Assembly (NCBI GenBank): GCA_022825855.1 | Contig: JAJDWB010000019.1 | Coordinates: 248,001 to 312,000, forward strand | Direction of reading: 5' to 3' | Length of the DNA stretch: 64,000 nt | From: Dehalococcoidia bacterium | GTDB lineage: Bacteria > Chloroflexota > Dehalococcoidia > Bin125 | The notes under the pieces: generated by a model | Told to the model about the DNA's origin: nothing | Seen by the model: the letters and a program-made list of their open reading frames with translations, nothing else | The model's database searches: none | Part shown: in pieces, positions 55,049-63,767 of the stretch | Numbering within the stretch: the first letter of the stretch is position 1 | Layout of the letters: the number at the start of each line of letters is the position of its first letter | Position numbers and translations under genes: made by a program

Positions 55049-55744
55049 ATGGACCTTGAGGGGATGCAGCAGCTCCAGGAAGTCGATATCCAGCGCGATC
55101 AGGCCAGGCGCGAACTCCAGCACGTCGTCGACCAGATATGCGATCCGCCCTTCGTCGCCCAGCTCGACGGCGAGATCGCCCAACAGGAAGAGGAAGCGCG
55201 CCGCGCCGACCACGCCGTGCGCGAGGCCCACGCCGTCGTCCAGACCGCCGAGCGCCGGATCGAAGTCACCGACCGCCGTCTCTACTCCGGCTCGATCACC
55301 GACCACCGCACGCTCGAAGAACTGCAGCGCGATCTCTACAGCCAGCGCCAGCAACTGCCGCCCCTCGCCGAGGCCGAGACCCGCGCCCAGTACGACGCCG
55401 AACAGGCCCACGATGCCGGCAAGTGGCTGCACAACCTGCGCACTGCCGCGCTCGATATCTGGAACGAGCGCCAGTCCCAGCTCGAGGTCGAGCGCTCCGG
55501 CATCCAGGAGCAGGTCGACGAACTCTCCCGCCAGGTCGAAATCCTCCGCGACCAGATGACCGGCGAAGATCTCGACGTCTACGACCAGTACCGTCGCCGC
55601 CGGCCTCGGGTCGTCGCGACCGTCGCCAGCGGCGTCTGCGCCGAGTGCCGCATCACCCTGCCAACGATCGTCGTCAGCCGCGCCCGACGCGGCGTCCGAG
55701 CCGTCGATTGTCCAGCATGTGGATGCTTGCTGCGCGTCGGCTAG
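55049..55744 (+). CDS. Coiled-coil protein with C-terminal C4 zinc ribbon
   Basis: 231 residues of the CT398/YbgI-like family annotated as C4-type zinc-ribbon proteins: a long antiparallel coiled coil (about 1-175, rich in Gln, Glu, Arg and Ala) then CAECRITLPTIVV...CPACGCLLRV. The family often sits next to RNase H genes and may act with nucleic acids, but the function is unproven. Here rnhA follows one gene later, after the recombinase-like protein. Confidence 0.82.
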   Translation: MDLEGMQQLQEVDIQRDQARRELQHVVDQICDPPFVAQLDGEIAQQEEEARRADHAVREAHAVVQTAERRIEVTDRRLYSGSITDHRTLEELQRDLYSQRQQLPPLAEAETRAQYDAEQAHDAGKWLHNLRTAALDIWNERQSQLEVERSGIQEQVDELSRQVEILRDQMTGEDLDVYDQYRRRRPRVVATVASGVCAECRITLPTIVVSRARRGVRAVDCPACGCLLRVG

Positions 55745-55764
55745 TACACCCCCGCGCAACGACA

Positions 55765-55776
55765 TAACATCCACCT
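55765..55776 (+). promoter_or_regulatory. Leaderless -10 box of the recombinase-like gene
   Basis: TAACAT (55765-55770) lies 6 bases before the GTG at 55777, without a ribosome-binding site. The -35 is unclear. Confidence 0.4.
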
Positions 55777-57243
55777 GTGCGAGCCATCGGGTACCTCAGT
55801 CAGGCTGCCGAGCATCCACACCGTCGCGACCCCGACGGCGGTGCCGCGCACGCCGCCAACGGCCATCAGCCGACCCTGATCGAGCAGAACGCCCGCTTCC
55901 TCGACTACTGCCGCGAACACGGCTTCGAGCCGACCGCGACCTTCCTCGACACCGACATCGTCCCCCACCGCGAACGCACCGGCCTGCGTCAACTGCTGCG
56001 CCACCTCAGCGAGGAGGCGCGCGGCTTCACGTTCGTCATCGCCCAGAGCTTCGACCACCTCGGCAGCGACGCCACCCAGGCCGTGCGCACCGTGCTCCAG
56101 CTCCGCTCGCGCGGCGTTCAGCTCATCTCACTCGACGAGGGCCCGATCGACGAGTCCTCCCTGATCGACCTCTGGCGACTGCACAACGATCCCGACCCCG
56201 ACACCGAGCGCCGCCGCCAGCGGCTCCAGGAGAAGGCGCGCCTGGGCCAGGCCATCGGACGCCCGCCCTACGGCTACCGCGTCGGCGACGACGCCCGCTA
56301 CCAGGTCGATGAGGAAGAAGCCGCCGTCGTCCGCCGAATCTTCGATCTCTACCTGCACGACGGTCTCGGCATCCGCCGCATCGCGCAGCGGCTCAACTCG
56401 GACGGCTATCAGACCCGCCGCGGACGCAACTGGAGCATGGTCACGATCCGCGACCTGCTGCGCAATCCCGTCTACATCGGCCGCTACGACAAACTTGGCG
56501 TCACTGTTCCCGGCAACCACGACGCCATTGTCTCCGAGCCTGACTTCGAGGCCGTCGCCCAACAGATGGAGCAGCGCCGTACCGCGCCCGGCGTCAGTCA
56601 TCCCTCCGACTTTCTCCTCTCCGGCCTGGTCTGGTGCGGCGAAGATCAGACCCGCATGATCGGCGTCACCCGCCGCCGTCAATGGCACAACGCCGGCGGC
56701 GAAACCGGCGAGACCATCTACCGCTACTACCAGTCCGAGGCGCGCACCAATCAGTCGGTCGGCAGCTATCACACCCGCCACGCCGACGAGCTTGAAGCCG
56801 AGGTATTGGCCCACATCCGCGGCGAGCGCGAGGGCGGCGAGACCTCGGTGCTCGATATCGGCCGCGACGACAGCGCGCTGGCCGCCGAAACCGTCGTCGC
56901 CGTCGCCAACGCCGAGGCCCGCCTGCGCGCCATTGATCGCCGACTCAGCCAGTTGCTCGAGGACGCCGCCACCGGCGATCCACCGCCTGCCGGCCTGCAG
57001 GACGCCGGCGCCGACCTGATCGCCGAGTGGGAGTCGGCCAGCGCCGACCTCGCCCAGATCCGCAGCCGCGCTGCCGCCCAGGACCGCGAAGCCGAACGCC
57101 GCCGCCGACGCGACCTCCGCATCCACCGCGTCCGCGAAGGCTGGGACCAGCTCAACTTCCCCCAGCGCCGCGACCTGATCGAGCACCTCGTCGAGCGAGT
57201 CGTTGTCTTCGACCACTCCGTCACCACCCAGCTCAAGGCCTAG
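55777..57243 (+). CDS. Serine-recombinase-like protein with lost catalytic residues
   Basis: 488 residues with the layout of a large serine recombinase: resolvase-like N-terminal domain (1-125), recombinase domain (about 155-240, GRPPYGY ... GIRRIAQRLNSDG ... IRDLLRNPVYIGRY), ribbon-like region (275-345) and a C-terminal coiled coil. The catalytic positions are gone: the family's Y-x-R-x-S reads YLSQA, and the DRLxR motif reads DHLGS. The zinc ribbon has lost its cysteines too; only Cys45 and Cys287 exist in the protein. No attachment sites or cargo flank it. Probably domesticated for a structural DNA role. Confidence 0.83.
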   Translation: MRAIGYLSQAAEHPHRRDPDGGAAHAANGHQPTLIEQNARFLDYCREHGFEPTATFLDTDIVPHRERTGLRQLLRHLSEEARGFTFVIAQSFDHLGSDATQAVRTVLQLRSRGVQLISLDEGPIDESSLIDLWRLHNDPDPDTERRRQRLQEKARLGQAIGRPPYGYRVGDDARYQVDEEEAAVVRRIFDLYLHDGLGIRRIAQRLNSDGYQTRRGRNWSMVTIRDLLRNPVYIGRYDKLGVTVPGNHDAIVSEPDFEAVAQQMEQRRTAPGVSHPSDFLLSGLVWCGEDQTRMIGVTRRRQWHNAGGETGETIYRYYQSEARTNQSVGSYHTRHADELEAEVLAHIRGEREGGETSVLDIGRDDSALAAETVVAVANAEARLRAIDRRLSQLLEDAATGDPPPAGLQDAGADLIAEWESASADLAQIRSRAAAQDREAERRRRRDLRIHRVREGWDQLNFPQRRDLIEHLVERVVVFDHSVTTQLKA

Positions 57244-57244
57244 C

Positions 57245-57257
57245 TACTCTCACCAGC
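57245..57257 (+). promoter_or_regulatory. rnhA leaderless -10 box
   Basis: TACTCT (57245-57250) lies 7 bases before the rnhA ATG, immediately after the recombinase-like stop. No ribosome-binding site. Confidence 0.45.
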
Positions 57258-57656
57258 ATGCAACTCATCGCCTACGCCGACGGCGCATCCCGGGGCAATC
57301 CCGGCCCCGCCGCCTACGGCGCCGCCCTCTACACACCGGACGGCGAGGAGCTGGACGCCTGGGGCAATCCCATCGGCCGCGCGACCAACAACGTCGCCGA
57401 GTACCACGGCGCCATCGCCGCTGTCGAGGCGGCCCTCGAGCGAGGCGCCACCCGGCTCGAACTCCGCCTCGACTCCGAACTCATCGTCCGCCAGCTCGAA
57501 GGCCGCTACCGGGTCAAGCACCAGCAGCTCAAGCCCCTCTTCGAGCAACTCTCCGCCCTGATCGATCAGCTCGACGCCTTCCAACCCACCCACGTCCGGC
57601 GGGAACTCAACACCCGAGCCGACGCCCTCGCCAACGAAGCTCTCGACCGAACCTGA
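57258..57656 (+). CDS. rnhA: Ribonuclease HI
   Basis: 132 residues. The four acidic residues are visible: YADGASRGNPG (Asp), NNVAEYHGA (Glu), LRLDSELIVRQL (Asp) and NTRADALANEAL (Asp). Short form lacking the basic handle, like archaeal and Bacillus YpdQ-type enzymes. The ATG at 57258 is used because upstream in-frame codons overlap the preceding gene. A palindromic element follows the stop by 4 bases. Confidence 0.94.
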   Translation: MQLIAYADGASRGNPGPAAYGAALYTPDGEELDAWGNPIGRATNNVAEYHGAIAAVEAALERGATRLELRLDSELIVRQLEGRYRVKHQQLKPLFEQLSALIDQLDAFQPTHVRRELNTRADALANEALDRT

Positions 57657-57660
57657 CTTA

Positions 57661-57704
57661 CTCTCCCCCCGCTTTGCGGGGGGGAGATGCCGCAGGCAGA
57701 GGAG
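57661..57704 (+). repeat. Palindromic dispersed element, copy 2
   Basis: Near-identical to the copies at 42.2 and 58.9 kb over the stem and the gatgccgcaggcagagg segment; the right end is diverged or truncated. It lies between the rnhA stop and the rnpB promoter, occupying the place where an rnpB -35 would be. Confidence 0.8.
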
Positions 57705-57714
57705 GCAACCGCGC

Positions 57715-57720
57715 TACAGT
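57715..57720 (+). promoter_or_regulatory. rnpB -10 box
   Basis: TACAGT ends 6 bases before the first base of the terminal RNase P RNA helix (57727). This agrees with the TAnnnT-N6 spacing seen before start codons and supports reading those as transcription starts. Confidence 0.6.
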
Positions 57721-57726
57721 GAATCT

Positions 57727-58127
57727 CGCCAGGCCGCCGGGCGGTCGCGGTTCCCAGTCAAGTCCGACTTGGCCGGGGATCGAGGAAAGTCCGGGCTCCT
57801 CGGGACAGGGCGCTGGGTAACTCCCAGGCAGCGCGAGCTGACGGAAAGCGCACAGAAACACACCGCCTACCCGTCCTCTCGTGTGTGGGGACGGCGGCAA
57901 GGGTGAGATGGTGCGGTAAGAGCGCACCAGCGGTCGGGCGACCGGCCGGCTGAGCAAGCCCCGCCCGGAGCAAGACCAAATAGGGAGGCGACGGCTCGTC
58001 CCGGGCCGCCTCCGGGTAGGTCGCTCGAGGCGGCGGGTAACCGCCGTCCCAGATGGATGGCCGCCGCCCGACTCCGGGAGCAATCCATGGCGTCGGGTAC
58101 AGAACCCGGCTTACAGGCGGCCTGGCG
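57727..58127 (+). ncRNA. rnpB: RNase P RNA, bacterial type A
   Basis: The catalytic RNA of RNase P, which matures tRNA 5' ends. The universal core is clear: GAGGAAAGTCCGGGCTC near 57782, ACAGAAACA near 57851, and near the 3' end AACCCGGCTTACAGGC. The 5' end (CGCCAGGCCGCC, 57727-57738) pairs perfectly over 12 bp with GGCGGCCTGGCG (58116-58127), fixing both ends; length about 400. No terminator separates it from murE, so it may be processed from a longer transcript. Confidence 0.96.
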
Positions 58128-58158
58128 ATTGACGCGAATCAAGAGTGAGAGCGAGCGC

Positions 58159-59754
58159 ATGACGAGCAAGCCGCTCCGCGAGATCGTCAGTTCAATCTCA
58201 CTGTCTAATGACAGTCGTCTGCCGGACATCGTCGTCGGCGATGTCACCCAGGATTCGCGCTCTGTCACACACGGTTCGGTATTCGTCGCTCTCCCCGGAT
58301 TCACCGTCGATGGCCACCAATACCTTGACGCGGCTATCGCCAATGGAGCGGTCGCGCTCATCGTCCAGACTGACCGCAGACAGCTCTGGCAGCCAGTCGC
58401 AGACGCGTATCCCGACATCGCTGTGGTCAGCGTCGAGGACACGCGGGCCGCCCTGCCTCAGATCGCCGCCGCCTTCCACGATCATCCCGCCCGCAAACTC
58501 ACCGTCGTCGGCGTCACCGGCACCGACGGCAAATCGACCACGACCTACTTCATCCACGCGATGCTCTCCGCCGCCGGTCATCCGACGGGCCTGCTCAACG
58601 GCGTCGAATTCCACGTCGGCGGCGAGTGGAGCCGCAACGAGACCGGTGAAACCACCCCCGATGCAGACATCATCCAGGCCAGACTCGCCGAGATGGTCGC
58701 CGCCGGCGATACCCACGCCGTCCTCGAAATCAGTTCCCACGCCCTCGAACTCCACCGCGCCGACCGGATCAACACCCGGGTCGCCGTCTTCACCGGCCTC
58801 TCCGACGACCACCTCGACTTCCATGGCACTCGGGAACAATATCTCGCCGCCAAGCTCAAGCTCTTCCAATCCCTCGACGATCACCAGGTTCCCCTCTCCC
58901 CCCGCGAAGCGGGGGGAGATGCCGCAGGCAGAGGGGGGCTCCCCCGCGCGGCGGCCGTCGTCCGAGCCGAAGACCCGCTCCTCGACATCATCCGCGCCAG
59001 CCACAACCAACACACGACCCTGGCGACCGCGACCCCCAACACCACCGCCGACGTCAGCGTCCTTGCCTCGTCTCAGGACGCGCGCGGCTCCGACATCCGC
59101 GTCGTCACGCCCGCCGGCGCGCTCGGCGCGCGCCTGCCGCTGCCCGGCGCCCACAACCTCGGCAACGCCGCCCTCGCCGCCGGAGCCGCCTGGTCGCTCG
59201 GCGTCGGACCCGTCGCGATGCAGGCGGCGCTCAACAATCTCCGACCCGTTCCCGGTCGGATGGAGTCGATCGACGACGGCCAGCCCTTCACCGTCATCGT
59301 CGACGCCGCCGCTACCGGCCCGGCTCTCGACCTGGCGCTGCAGACGCTCAAGCCCCACGTCGAGGGACGCCTCATCCTCGTCTTCGGCGTCGCCGGCGAG
59401 CGCGACCCGATTCGCAAGTCCGCCATGGCCGCCGCCGCCGCGACCTACGCCGAACACACCGTGATCACCAACGAGAACCCGCGCTCTGAAGACCCGATCG
59501 AGATGGTCGCCGAAATCGCCGCGCACTTTGTCGAGGCCGGCGGCCAATCGTTCGACCGAGAGCCCGATCGCCGCCAGGCCATCGAGCGCGCCGCGTCGCT
59601 CGCCGGCCCCGACGATCTCGTCCTGATCGCCGGCAAGGGCGCGGAACCAACCATGATCTACGCCGACCGCGTCGAACCCTGGGACGACCGCGACGTGGCC
59701 CGAGAAGTCCTGAACAGTCTCAACAGTCTGCCTGCTGATCGCCTATCTCCGTAA
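58159..59754 (+). CDS. murE: UDP-N-acetylmuramyl-tripeptide synthetase MurE
   Basis: Mur ligase adding the third amino acid of the peptidoglycan stem. 531 residues: N-domain with VGDVTQDSRSVTHGSVFVALPG, ATP loop GVTGTDGKSTT (about 117-127), and C-domain with NENPRSEDP where meso-DAP enzymes carry DNPR, so the amino acid is uncertain. About 19 residues (VPLSPREAGGDAAGRGGLP, near 245) are encoded by a palindromic repeat inserted in frame. The ATG at 58159 lacks a strong ribosome-binding site. Confidence 0.92.
   Translation: MTSKPLREIVSSISLSNDSRLPDIVVGDVTQDSRSVTHGSVFVALPGFTVDGHQYLDAAIANGAVALIVQTDRRQLWQPVADAYPDIAVVSVEDTRAALPQIAAAFHDHPARKLTVVGVTGTDGKSTTTYFIHAMLSAAGHPTGLLNGVEFHVGGEWSRNETGETTPDADIIQARLAEMVAAGDTHAVLEISSHALELHRADRINTRVAVFTGLSDDHLDFHGTREQYLAAKLKLFQSLDDHQVPLSPREAGGDAAGRGGLPRAAAVVRAEDPLLDIIRASHNQHTTLATATPNTTADVSVLASSQDARGSDIRVVTPAGALGARLPLPGAHNLGNAALAAGAAWSLGVGPVAMQAALNNLRPVPGRMESIDDGQPFTVIVDAAATGPALDLALQTLKPHVEGRLILVFGVAGERDPIRKSAMAAAAATYAEHTVITNENPRSEDPIEMVAEIAAHFVEAGGQSFDREPDRRQAIERAASLAGPDDLVLIAGKGAEPTMIYADRVEPWDDRDVAREVLNSLNSLPADRLSP
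58889..58945 (+). repeat. Palindromic dispersed element, copy 3 (inside murE)
   Basis: About 55-57 bp, nearly identical to copy 1 at 42.2 kb. It lies wholly within murE and keeps the frame open; its product is a Gly/Pro/Arg-rich loop just before the conserved AEDPLLD segment of the central domain. Confidence 0.85.
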
Positions 59755-59810
59755 CGCAACAACACATACCCTGCACACCACTGACCCTCTGCATCCAACG
59801 GAGCCCAGCA

Positions 59811-61154
59811 ATGGACAACGCCCAGTACCGCGCACTCGTCGAGGATGACCTCAATCACTGGGTCCACCCGCTGTTCCACCCCGACTTCCACCAGGAGCCG
59901 GTGCTCTTCGAGCGCGGAGAGGGCATCTACATCTACGGTGCCGACGGCCGGCGCTACATCGACGGCCTCTCCGCGCTCTGGAACGTCGCCGTCGGACACG
60001 GCCGCGAGGAGCTGGGCGAAGCGGCCAAAGAGCAGATGGCCAAGCTCGGTTTCTCGAATTCATACGAGGGATACACGAACGAACCGGCCATTCGCCTGGC
60101 CAAGAAGGTGATCGAACTCGCCTACGACAACATGCAGGCGGTCTATTTCACCAACTCCGGCTCCGAGTCGAACGAAACCAACGTCAAGGCCGCCCGCTTC
60201 TACTGGATCCAGAAGGGCCGCCCCGAGAAGCAGAAGATCATCACCCGCGTCGAGGCCTACCACGGCAACACCGTCGCCATGACCGCCGCCACCGGTATGC
60301 AAGTCTTCAAGCCCCAGTTCGGCCGCCCCGTGCCCGACATCATCAACGCCACCACGCCCGACGCCACCCCGACCGGCGGCGGCCGCATCGACAGCGGCAA
60401 CCTGTTGATCGACAACATCGTCGCCACGATCGAGCAGGAGGGCCCCGATTCGGTCGCCGCCGTGATCGCCGAGCCGGTCCAGGGCGCCGGCGGCGTCTAC
60501 CCGCCGCCCGACGACTACTTCCCCCGCCTGCGCGAGGTCTGTGACCGCTACGAGGTACTGCTCGTCGCCGACGAAGTGATCACCGGCTTCGGCCGAACCG
60601 GCAAGTGGTTCGCCTTGGAACACTTCGGCGTCGAGCCGGACATGATGTCGATCGCCAAGGCGATCACCTCCGGCTACGTCCCGATGGGCGCCGCCGTCTG
60701 GTCGAAGGAAGTCCACGAGACGATCACCGACGGACCCGGCAAGTTCATGCACGCCTACACCAACTCGGGCCACGCCACCGGCGCCGCTGTCGGACTGCGC
60801 AATCTGCAGATCTTCGAGGACGAGAAGCTGGTCGAGAACGCCGCCGCCCGCGGCGACCAGCTCCTCTCAGGCCTCCAGCGCCTGACCGAGAACCCGCACA
60901 TCGGCAACGTCCGAGGGCTCGGCTTCATGTGCGGCTTCGACATCCTCAAGGACCCCGAGACTGACGAAGCCTTCCCCGCCTCCGACGCAATGGGCGCCAA
61001 ACTGCTCCAGGCCTGCCAGCGACGCGGCCTGATCAGCCGCGTCCGCAACGACGGCTACCTCCTCGCGCCGCCCCTCGTCGCCAGCGAGGAAGAGGTCAAC
61101 GAAATCCTCAACATCGTCGAAGACTCCGTCCGCGAAGTCACAGCCGCGCTCTAG
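59811..61154 (+). CDS. Class III pyridoxal-phosphate aminotransferase
   Basis: 447-residue fold-type I enzyme of the omega-amino-acid:pyruvate aminotransferase group. The PLP Lys is Lys283 ([10 protein letters not shown]). [16 protein letters not shown] is the phosphate-binding helix, and [14 protein letters not shown] the Asp motif. Possible donors are beta-alanine, taurine, putrescine or similar amines; sequence alone does not decide. CGGAG 7 bases before the ATG. No pathway neighbours. Confidence 0.88.
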   Translation: MDNAQYRALVEDDLNHWVHPLFHPDFHQEPVLFERGEGIYIYGADGRRYIDGLSALWNVAVGHGREELGEAAKEQMAKLGFSNSYEGYTNEPAIRLAKKVIELAYDNMQAVYFTNSGSESNETNVKAARFYWIQKGRPEKQKIITRVEAYHGNTVAMTAATGMQVFKPQFGRPVPDIINATTPDATPTGGGRIDSGNLLIDNIVATIEQEGPDSVAAVIAEPVQGAGGVYPPPDDYFPRLREVCDRYEVLLVADEVITGFGRTGKWFALEHFGVEPDMMSIAKAITSGYVPMGAAVWSKEVHETITDGPGKFMHAYTNSGHATGAAVGLRNLQIFEDEKLVENAAARGDQLLSGLQRLTENPHIGNVRGLGFMCGFDILKDPETDEAFPASDAMGAKLLQACQRRGLISRVRNDGYLLAPPLVASEEEVNEILNIVEDSVREVTAAL

Positions 61155-61198
61155 CGATGCTCGCCGGGTCCGACGCCTGAGCCGCCCTCGCGCTCGAC

Positions 61199-62071
61199 AT
61201 GCAGTGGCTCGCATACGTCCTGGCGCTCGTCGGAATCCTCCTGAGTGCAGCCCTGCAAGCGCCCCGAGAAGCGGACGCGACACTCAGCGCCGTCGCGCTC
61301 AGCTCGGGCGGCGAACACACCTGTGTCATCGACCGCGACCAACGAATCCACTGCTGGGGCTCGAACCTCCACGGACAGCTCGACGCCCCCGATGGCCGCT
61401 TCGTCGGCGTCAGCGCCGGCGACACCCACACCTGCGCCATCGATCTCGATGCAGGCCTTCACTGCTGGGGCGCTGGCAAGTTCGTCGGCGCCGCGAGTCC
61501 CGAAGGACGCTTCGTCAAGGTCAGCGCCGGCGAGGACCACACCTGCGCGCTGCGTGAGGACGGTCGTCTGCTCTGCTTCGGCTGGGATCGCTACGGACAG
61601 GCCAACCCGCCGGCCGGCACATGGATCGACGTCGGTGTCGGCGAAGACCACTCCTGCGGCATCCGCAGCGACGGCGCGATCCGTTGCTGGGGCGACAACA
61701 GTTGGCGCCAGTCCACACCGCCCGCCGGATCCTTCACGGCGCTGGCCGTCGGCGACGATCACGGCTGCGCGCTCTCCACCGCTGGCCGGATCGTGTGTTG
61801 GGGCGACGGTCAGCGAGAGCAGTTGAGCCCGCCATCAGGCCTGGACGTCGCCGCCATCTCATCCGGCTACGACTTCGGCTGCGCCCTGACCCGCGACGGC
61901 CAGATCCACTGCTGGGGCGAACTGAGCGATCCGCCCCCGAAAATCCAGGACATCGGCTTCACCGCGCTTGACGCCGGCCACGAACACGCCTGCGGCATCC
62001 TCAGGACCGCCGCCGTCTACTGCTGGCCCCCAAGCCCAACCGCCGTCCCCGATTCCCTGTCGCACCGCTGA
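61199..62071 (+). CDS. Secreted RCC1-like beta-propeller protein
   Basis: 290 residues. A signal peptide (1-27) is followed by about seven repeats of about 36 residues, each with HTCAL..DG.I.CWG and each carrying two cysteines that could pair within a blade. RCC1-type repeats form a seven-bladed propeller used for protein interaction. The protein probably acts outside the membrane. Its role is not known; no partner is obvious. Convergent with the next gene. Confidence 0.83.
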   Translation: MQWLAYVLALVGILLSAALQAPREADATLSAVALSSGGEHTCVIDRDQRIHCWGSNLHGQLDAPDGRFVGVSAGDTHTCAIDLDAGLHCWGAGKFVGAASPEGRFVKVSAGEDHTCALREDGRLLCFGWDRYGQANPPAGTWIDVGVGEDHSCGIRSDGAIRCWGDNSWRQSTPPAGSFTALAVGDDHGCALSTAGRIVCWGDGQREQLSPPSGLDVAAISSGYDFGCALTRDGQIHCWGELSDPPPKIQDIGFTALDAGHEHACGILRTAAVYCWPPSPTAVPDSLSHR

Positions 62072-62203
62072 AACGCTGGTCAAGATTCCCATCTCCGTGC
62101 TAGCCCACTAAACAGGAAAGGAGACGAATCGAAGCAAATTCTAGGTCAAGTCTTGAACGAACACTTGTAGGGACGCTGCATGCTTCTCGCGGGAGTACGC
62201 CCT
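62072..62203. other. Intergenic region between convergent genes
   Basis: 132 bases, AT-richer than the genes around it. A GGAAAGGAG purine run at about 62115-62123 looks like a ribosome-binding site but no start codon follows in range. GGAGTA...TACTCC (about 62192-62210) is a small hairpin that could end the minus-strand gene. Otherwise nothing seen. Confidence 0.4.
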
Positions 62204-63745
62204 CTACTCCTCGTCAACCTCACTTGCCATTGGCAACACGATCCACTTCTCTACCCAGTCATCAAACGCCTGTGTCCAATACGGAGCCTGCCTTAACCAC
62301 ATTCTGACGCTATTGTCCGGGTCGAACTGTCTGAGGAGGTAGGCTGCGCAGATTTCGGCAGCGAGTTCCTCCGGCTGGTTCTGCACATAGGAGTGTAAGT
62401 CGCGATAGTGCGGCGAAGCAGGGAGCTGCCATTCCCCGTCCTTGCTCCGCGTGTAACCAACGAGGTCCATGAATTCCTGCGCCATCTCGGTTTCATACCA
62501 GAAACCACGAGCATACGTCACATGGGGTGCGCCAGGATCCGGCCATAGGGAACTCGACTTCCCATCCTTCAGGAAGTCATGATCCATATGGAACTTGAAA
62601 GTCTGCCACTCCTGGTGATGGTGACACAACTCGTGCGCTTCCGCGGCAAGCACCCTGGCTTGAGTTTGATTCCTCCAGAAATCGGCCCACTGTCCCTGCC
62701 TGGGCGAGATCAGCCAGACTGCGGCAGTGCTCCACTGATACATGAGATTAGAATTGGTGAATACGTAGATGGAAGACACGCTGGCTTGGAAGTAATCCTG
62801 GATCCAAGTTGCATTAATCCTACATATGTCCTGCGGCAGAGGCATGACAGTGAGGATGAGCGAAGTTTCCTCCGTCCAGGCGCCTGTGGCACAGTCAGAC
62901 CTGATGACTTCTAGTTCCTCCGGGAAGTGTGGAACGATGCACGTCTCAATGATGTCCCGCCACGCCTGCGAGTACTCGACGAGGTCTAGTCCATAGATGA
63001 TGTCGCAGTTGTCGACGCACTCCACATAGACACTTGTGCCTCGCTCGATGTTGCCGAAATAGGCATCTCTAAACGGCTGATTGGTGGCGTTGGTGTGTTC
63101 GAAGTTGTACTGGAGCTCACCAATGCTGAGCCGATGGGCGTTGCAGCCATCTATCGCGAGCCTACCGATTAACTGTTGGAACGAACCTCCCCCGAACTGA
63201 ACGAGTGCCGTTCCCTGCTTGTTTCGAGTGCTGTTCGTGTGGGGACTGAGGATCCAGCGGAGATGCATGGCGACGAGCTCGAACTCTGGATGCATCGGCC
63301 TCGCCCATGCATCGGTCTGGCCGTCAGTGCAGGCGACGGCGAGTTCGGTGTTGGGCGCGATTGGTGAATCTTGGCCTACGTAGGCGTCTGTAAACTGCTG
63401 ATTCACGAATTGCGGCGCAGCGGCGTGGTAGCCAATCCGGTCTTCAGGTATCCAGAGCGCTTGCAGGCGGCAGCCGTCCGCTGCCAACCGGGTGGCCAGC
63501 TGATAGAACGTCCCGCCACCCCATCGAATGAACCCGCTTTGACGTTCCGTCCCATCGATCTGCTGGGGACCGGCGAGCCAGACCACTTGGGTTTCCCCTA
63601 ACGGAGCATCCGGAGGCGATTCAGCTCGCAGCATCAGTGGGATCAGAGAGACGAGGACCGGCAAGAGCAACACAGTGAACAACTTCAGTGGGCGCTTCCA
63701 AGGACCAAGTGCTGTGGTAGCGACCATTGCTGCGGTCTTCCTCAC
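62204..63745 (-). CDS. Secreted protein with HExxH metallopeptidase-like motif and a duplicated N-terminal domain
   Basis: 513 residues. A signal/anchor helix (about 20-42) is followed by two related segments of about 65 residues (about 70-140 and 175-245), each with an RWGGGTFYQL / QFGGGSFQQL core, a ...DGC... cysteine and a closing Cys. The C-terminal part has HELCH (His371-His375) and a later PEELAAEICAAYLL that could supply the third zinc ligand. GC content is visibly lower than its neighbours. GTG at 63745, or ATG at 63727 behind GAGGAAG. A zinc peptidase is inferred; no family is named. Confidence 0.65.
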   Translation of the reverse strand: MRKTAAMVATTALGPWKRPLKLFTVLLLPVLVSLIPLMLRAESPPDAPLGETQVVWLAGPQQIDGTERQSGFIRWGGGTFYQLATRLAADGCRLQALWIPEDRIGYHAAAPQFVNQQFTDAYVGQDSPIAPNTELAVACTDGQTDAWARPMHPEFELVAMHLRWILSPHTNSTRNKQGTALVQFGGGSFQQLIGRLAIDGCNAHRLSIGELQYNFEHTNATNQPFRDAYFGNIERGTSVYVECVDNCDIIYGLDLVEYSQAWRDIIETCIVPHFPEELEVIRSDCATGAWTEETSLILTVMPLPQDICRINATWIQDYFQASVSSIYVFTNSNLMYQWSTAAVWLISPRQGQWADFWRNQTQARVLAAEAHELCHHHQEWQTFKFHMDHDFLKDGKSSSLWPDPGAPHVTYARGFWYETEMAQEFMDLVGYTRSKDGEWQLPASPHYRDLHSYVQNQPEELAAEICAAYLLRQFDPDNSVRMWLRQAPYWTQAFDDWVEKWIVLPMASEVDEE

Positions 63746-63767
63746 ATCGACCGACTCGTTCGGCGGG

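Noticed and set aside
55777-57243. The serine-recombinase-like gene as evidence of a prophage or integrative element
   Set aside because: No attachment-site repeats, phage genes or cargo around it; flanking genes are housekeeping.
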